Part shown: one piece after another, positions 63,972 through 64,000 of the stretch
How positions within the stretch are numbered: position 1 is the stretch's first letter
How the letters are laid out: each line of letters starts with the position of its first letter
Source of the DNA: Desulfosarcina sp. BuS5
Lineage (GTDB): Bacteria; Desulfobacterota; Desulfobacteria; Desulfobacterales; BuS5
Reading direction: 5' to 3'
Length of the DNA: 64,000 nucleotides
Assembly: GCF_028752835.1 (NCBI RefSeq)
Contig: NZ_CP087952.1
Location: 1,221,041 to 1,285,040 of the forward strand
Position numbers and translations under genes: made by a program
Notes under the pieces: model-generated
Database searches by the model: none
What the model saw: only the letters and a program-made list of their open reading frames with translations
Told to the model about the DNA's origin: nothing

Positions 63972-64000
63972 TGAGCACCCTTTATTCCGACTTCTTCAAA

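Overview
The window looks like a chromosomal piece of a Gram-negative, anaerobic, Desulfobacterota-type (former deltaproteobacterial) bacterium. This is inferred from an XrtD-type exosortase with a fused EpsI domain, a hemX-hemA-fabD-AsmA gene run, a fused DHH/CBS/tRNA nucleotidyltransferase, CstA, HrpA and RimO, and an AT-rich base composition. The first ~1.1 kb is visibly more GC-rich than the rest. No species can be named from sequence alone.

Region 1 (1-26.6 kb) is a decaying surface-polysaccharide locus. It holds the end of a glycosyltransferase, a broken acetyltransferase, an intact heparinase II/III-like gene (1786-3615) and an intact WecG/TagA glycosyltransferase (3599-4357). It also holds three copies of a WecB-type UDP-GlcNAc 2-epimerase gene, all with the same in-frame amber codon, and many tagA fragments. 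A ~4.1 kb block (4347-8439) is repeated almost identically at 10547-14637. A third, partly deleted copy of the segment from the oxidoreductase remnant to wecB lies at about 19.08-21.54 kb. Between the tagA/wecB pieces sit about a dozen toxin-antitoxin (TA) modules: MazF, UPF0175/DUF3368, PIN, HigBA, BrnTA, RelE/ParE, TumAE-like, CopG-type, VapBC, RelE-like, RHH/PIN and Phd/PIN. In most decayed pairs the toxin is the damaged partner. Small non-autonomous elements with clear target duplications interrupt brnT (9892-10086, 9-bp duplication) and an IS4-type transposase (16975-17172, 5-bp duplication).

Region 2 (26.7-38.3 kb) is ordinary: the exosortase XrtD, a DUF1015 protein, tRNA-Ser(CGA), a DegP/HtrA protease, and a minus-strand run of hemX, hemA, fabD and a large AsmA-like protein. 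XrtD fits the polysaccharide locus upstream, because exosortases process sorting-signal proteins together with extracellular polysaccharide.

Region 3 (38.5-41.5 kb) is a second scar. It has an integron-type integrase remnant, a second copy of the brnT-interrupting element, the end and transposase fragment of an ISNCY-like element sharing that terminus, a truncated SWIM-protein tail, and a Fic protein lacking the catalytic histidine.

Region 4 (41.7-54.5 kb) is mostly housekeeping: a site-2 protease, CCA/A-adding enzyme, CstA, a PurN-like formyltransferase, a YkgJ-type cysteine-cluster protein, tRNA-Pro(GGG), a broken CAAX-protease-like gene, an AsmA-like membrane protein and HrpA. Region 5 (54.6-58.9 kb) has AbrB/PIN, HepT/MntA (degenerate) and PIN modules with a broken DUF4143 ATPase and several palindromic repeats. 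Region 6 (58.9-64 kb) has a ZnuA-like binding protein, PgsA, a FlgT-N-like exported protein, a polyprenyl synthase and RimO.
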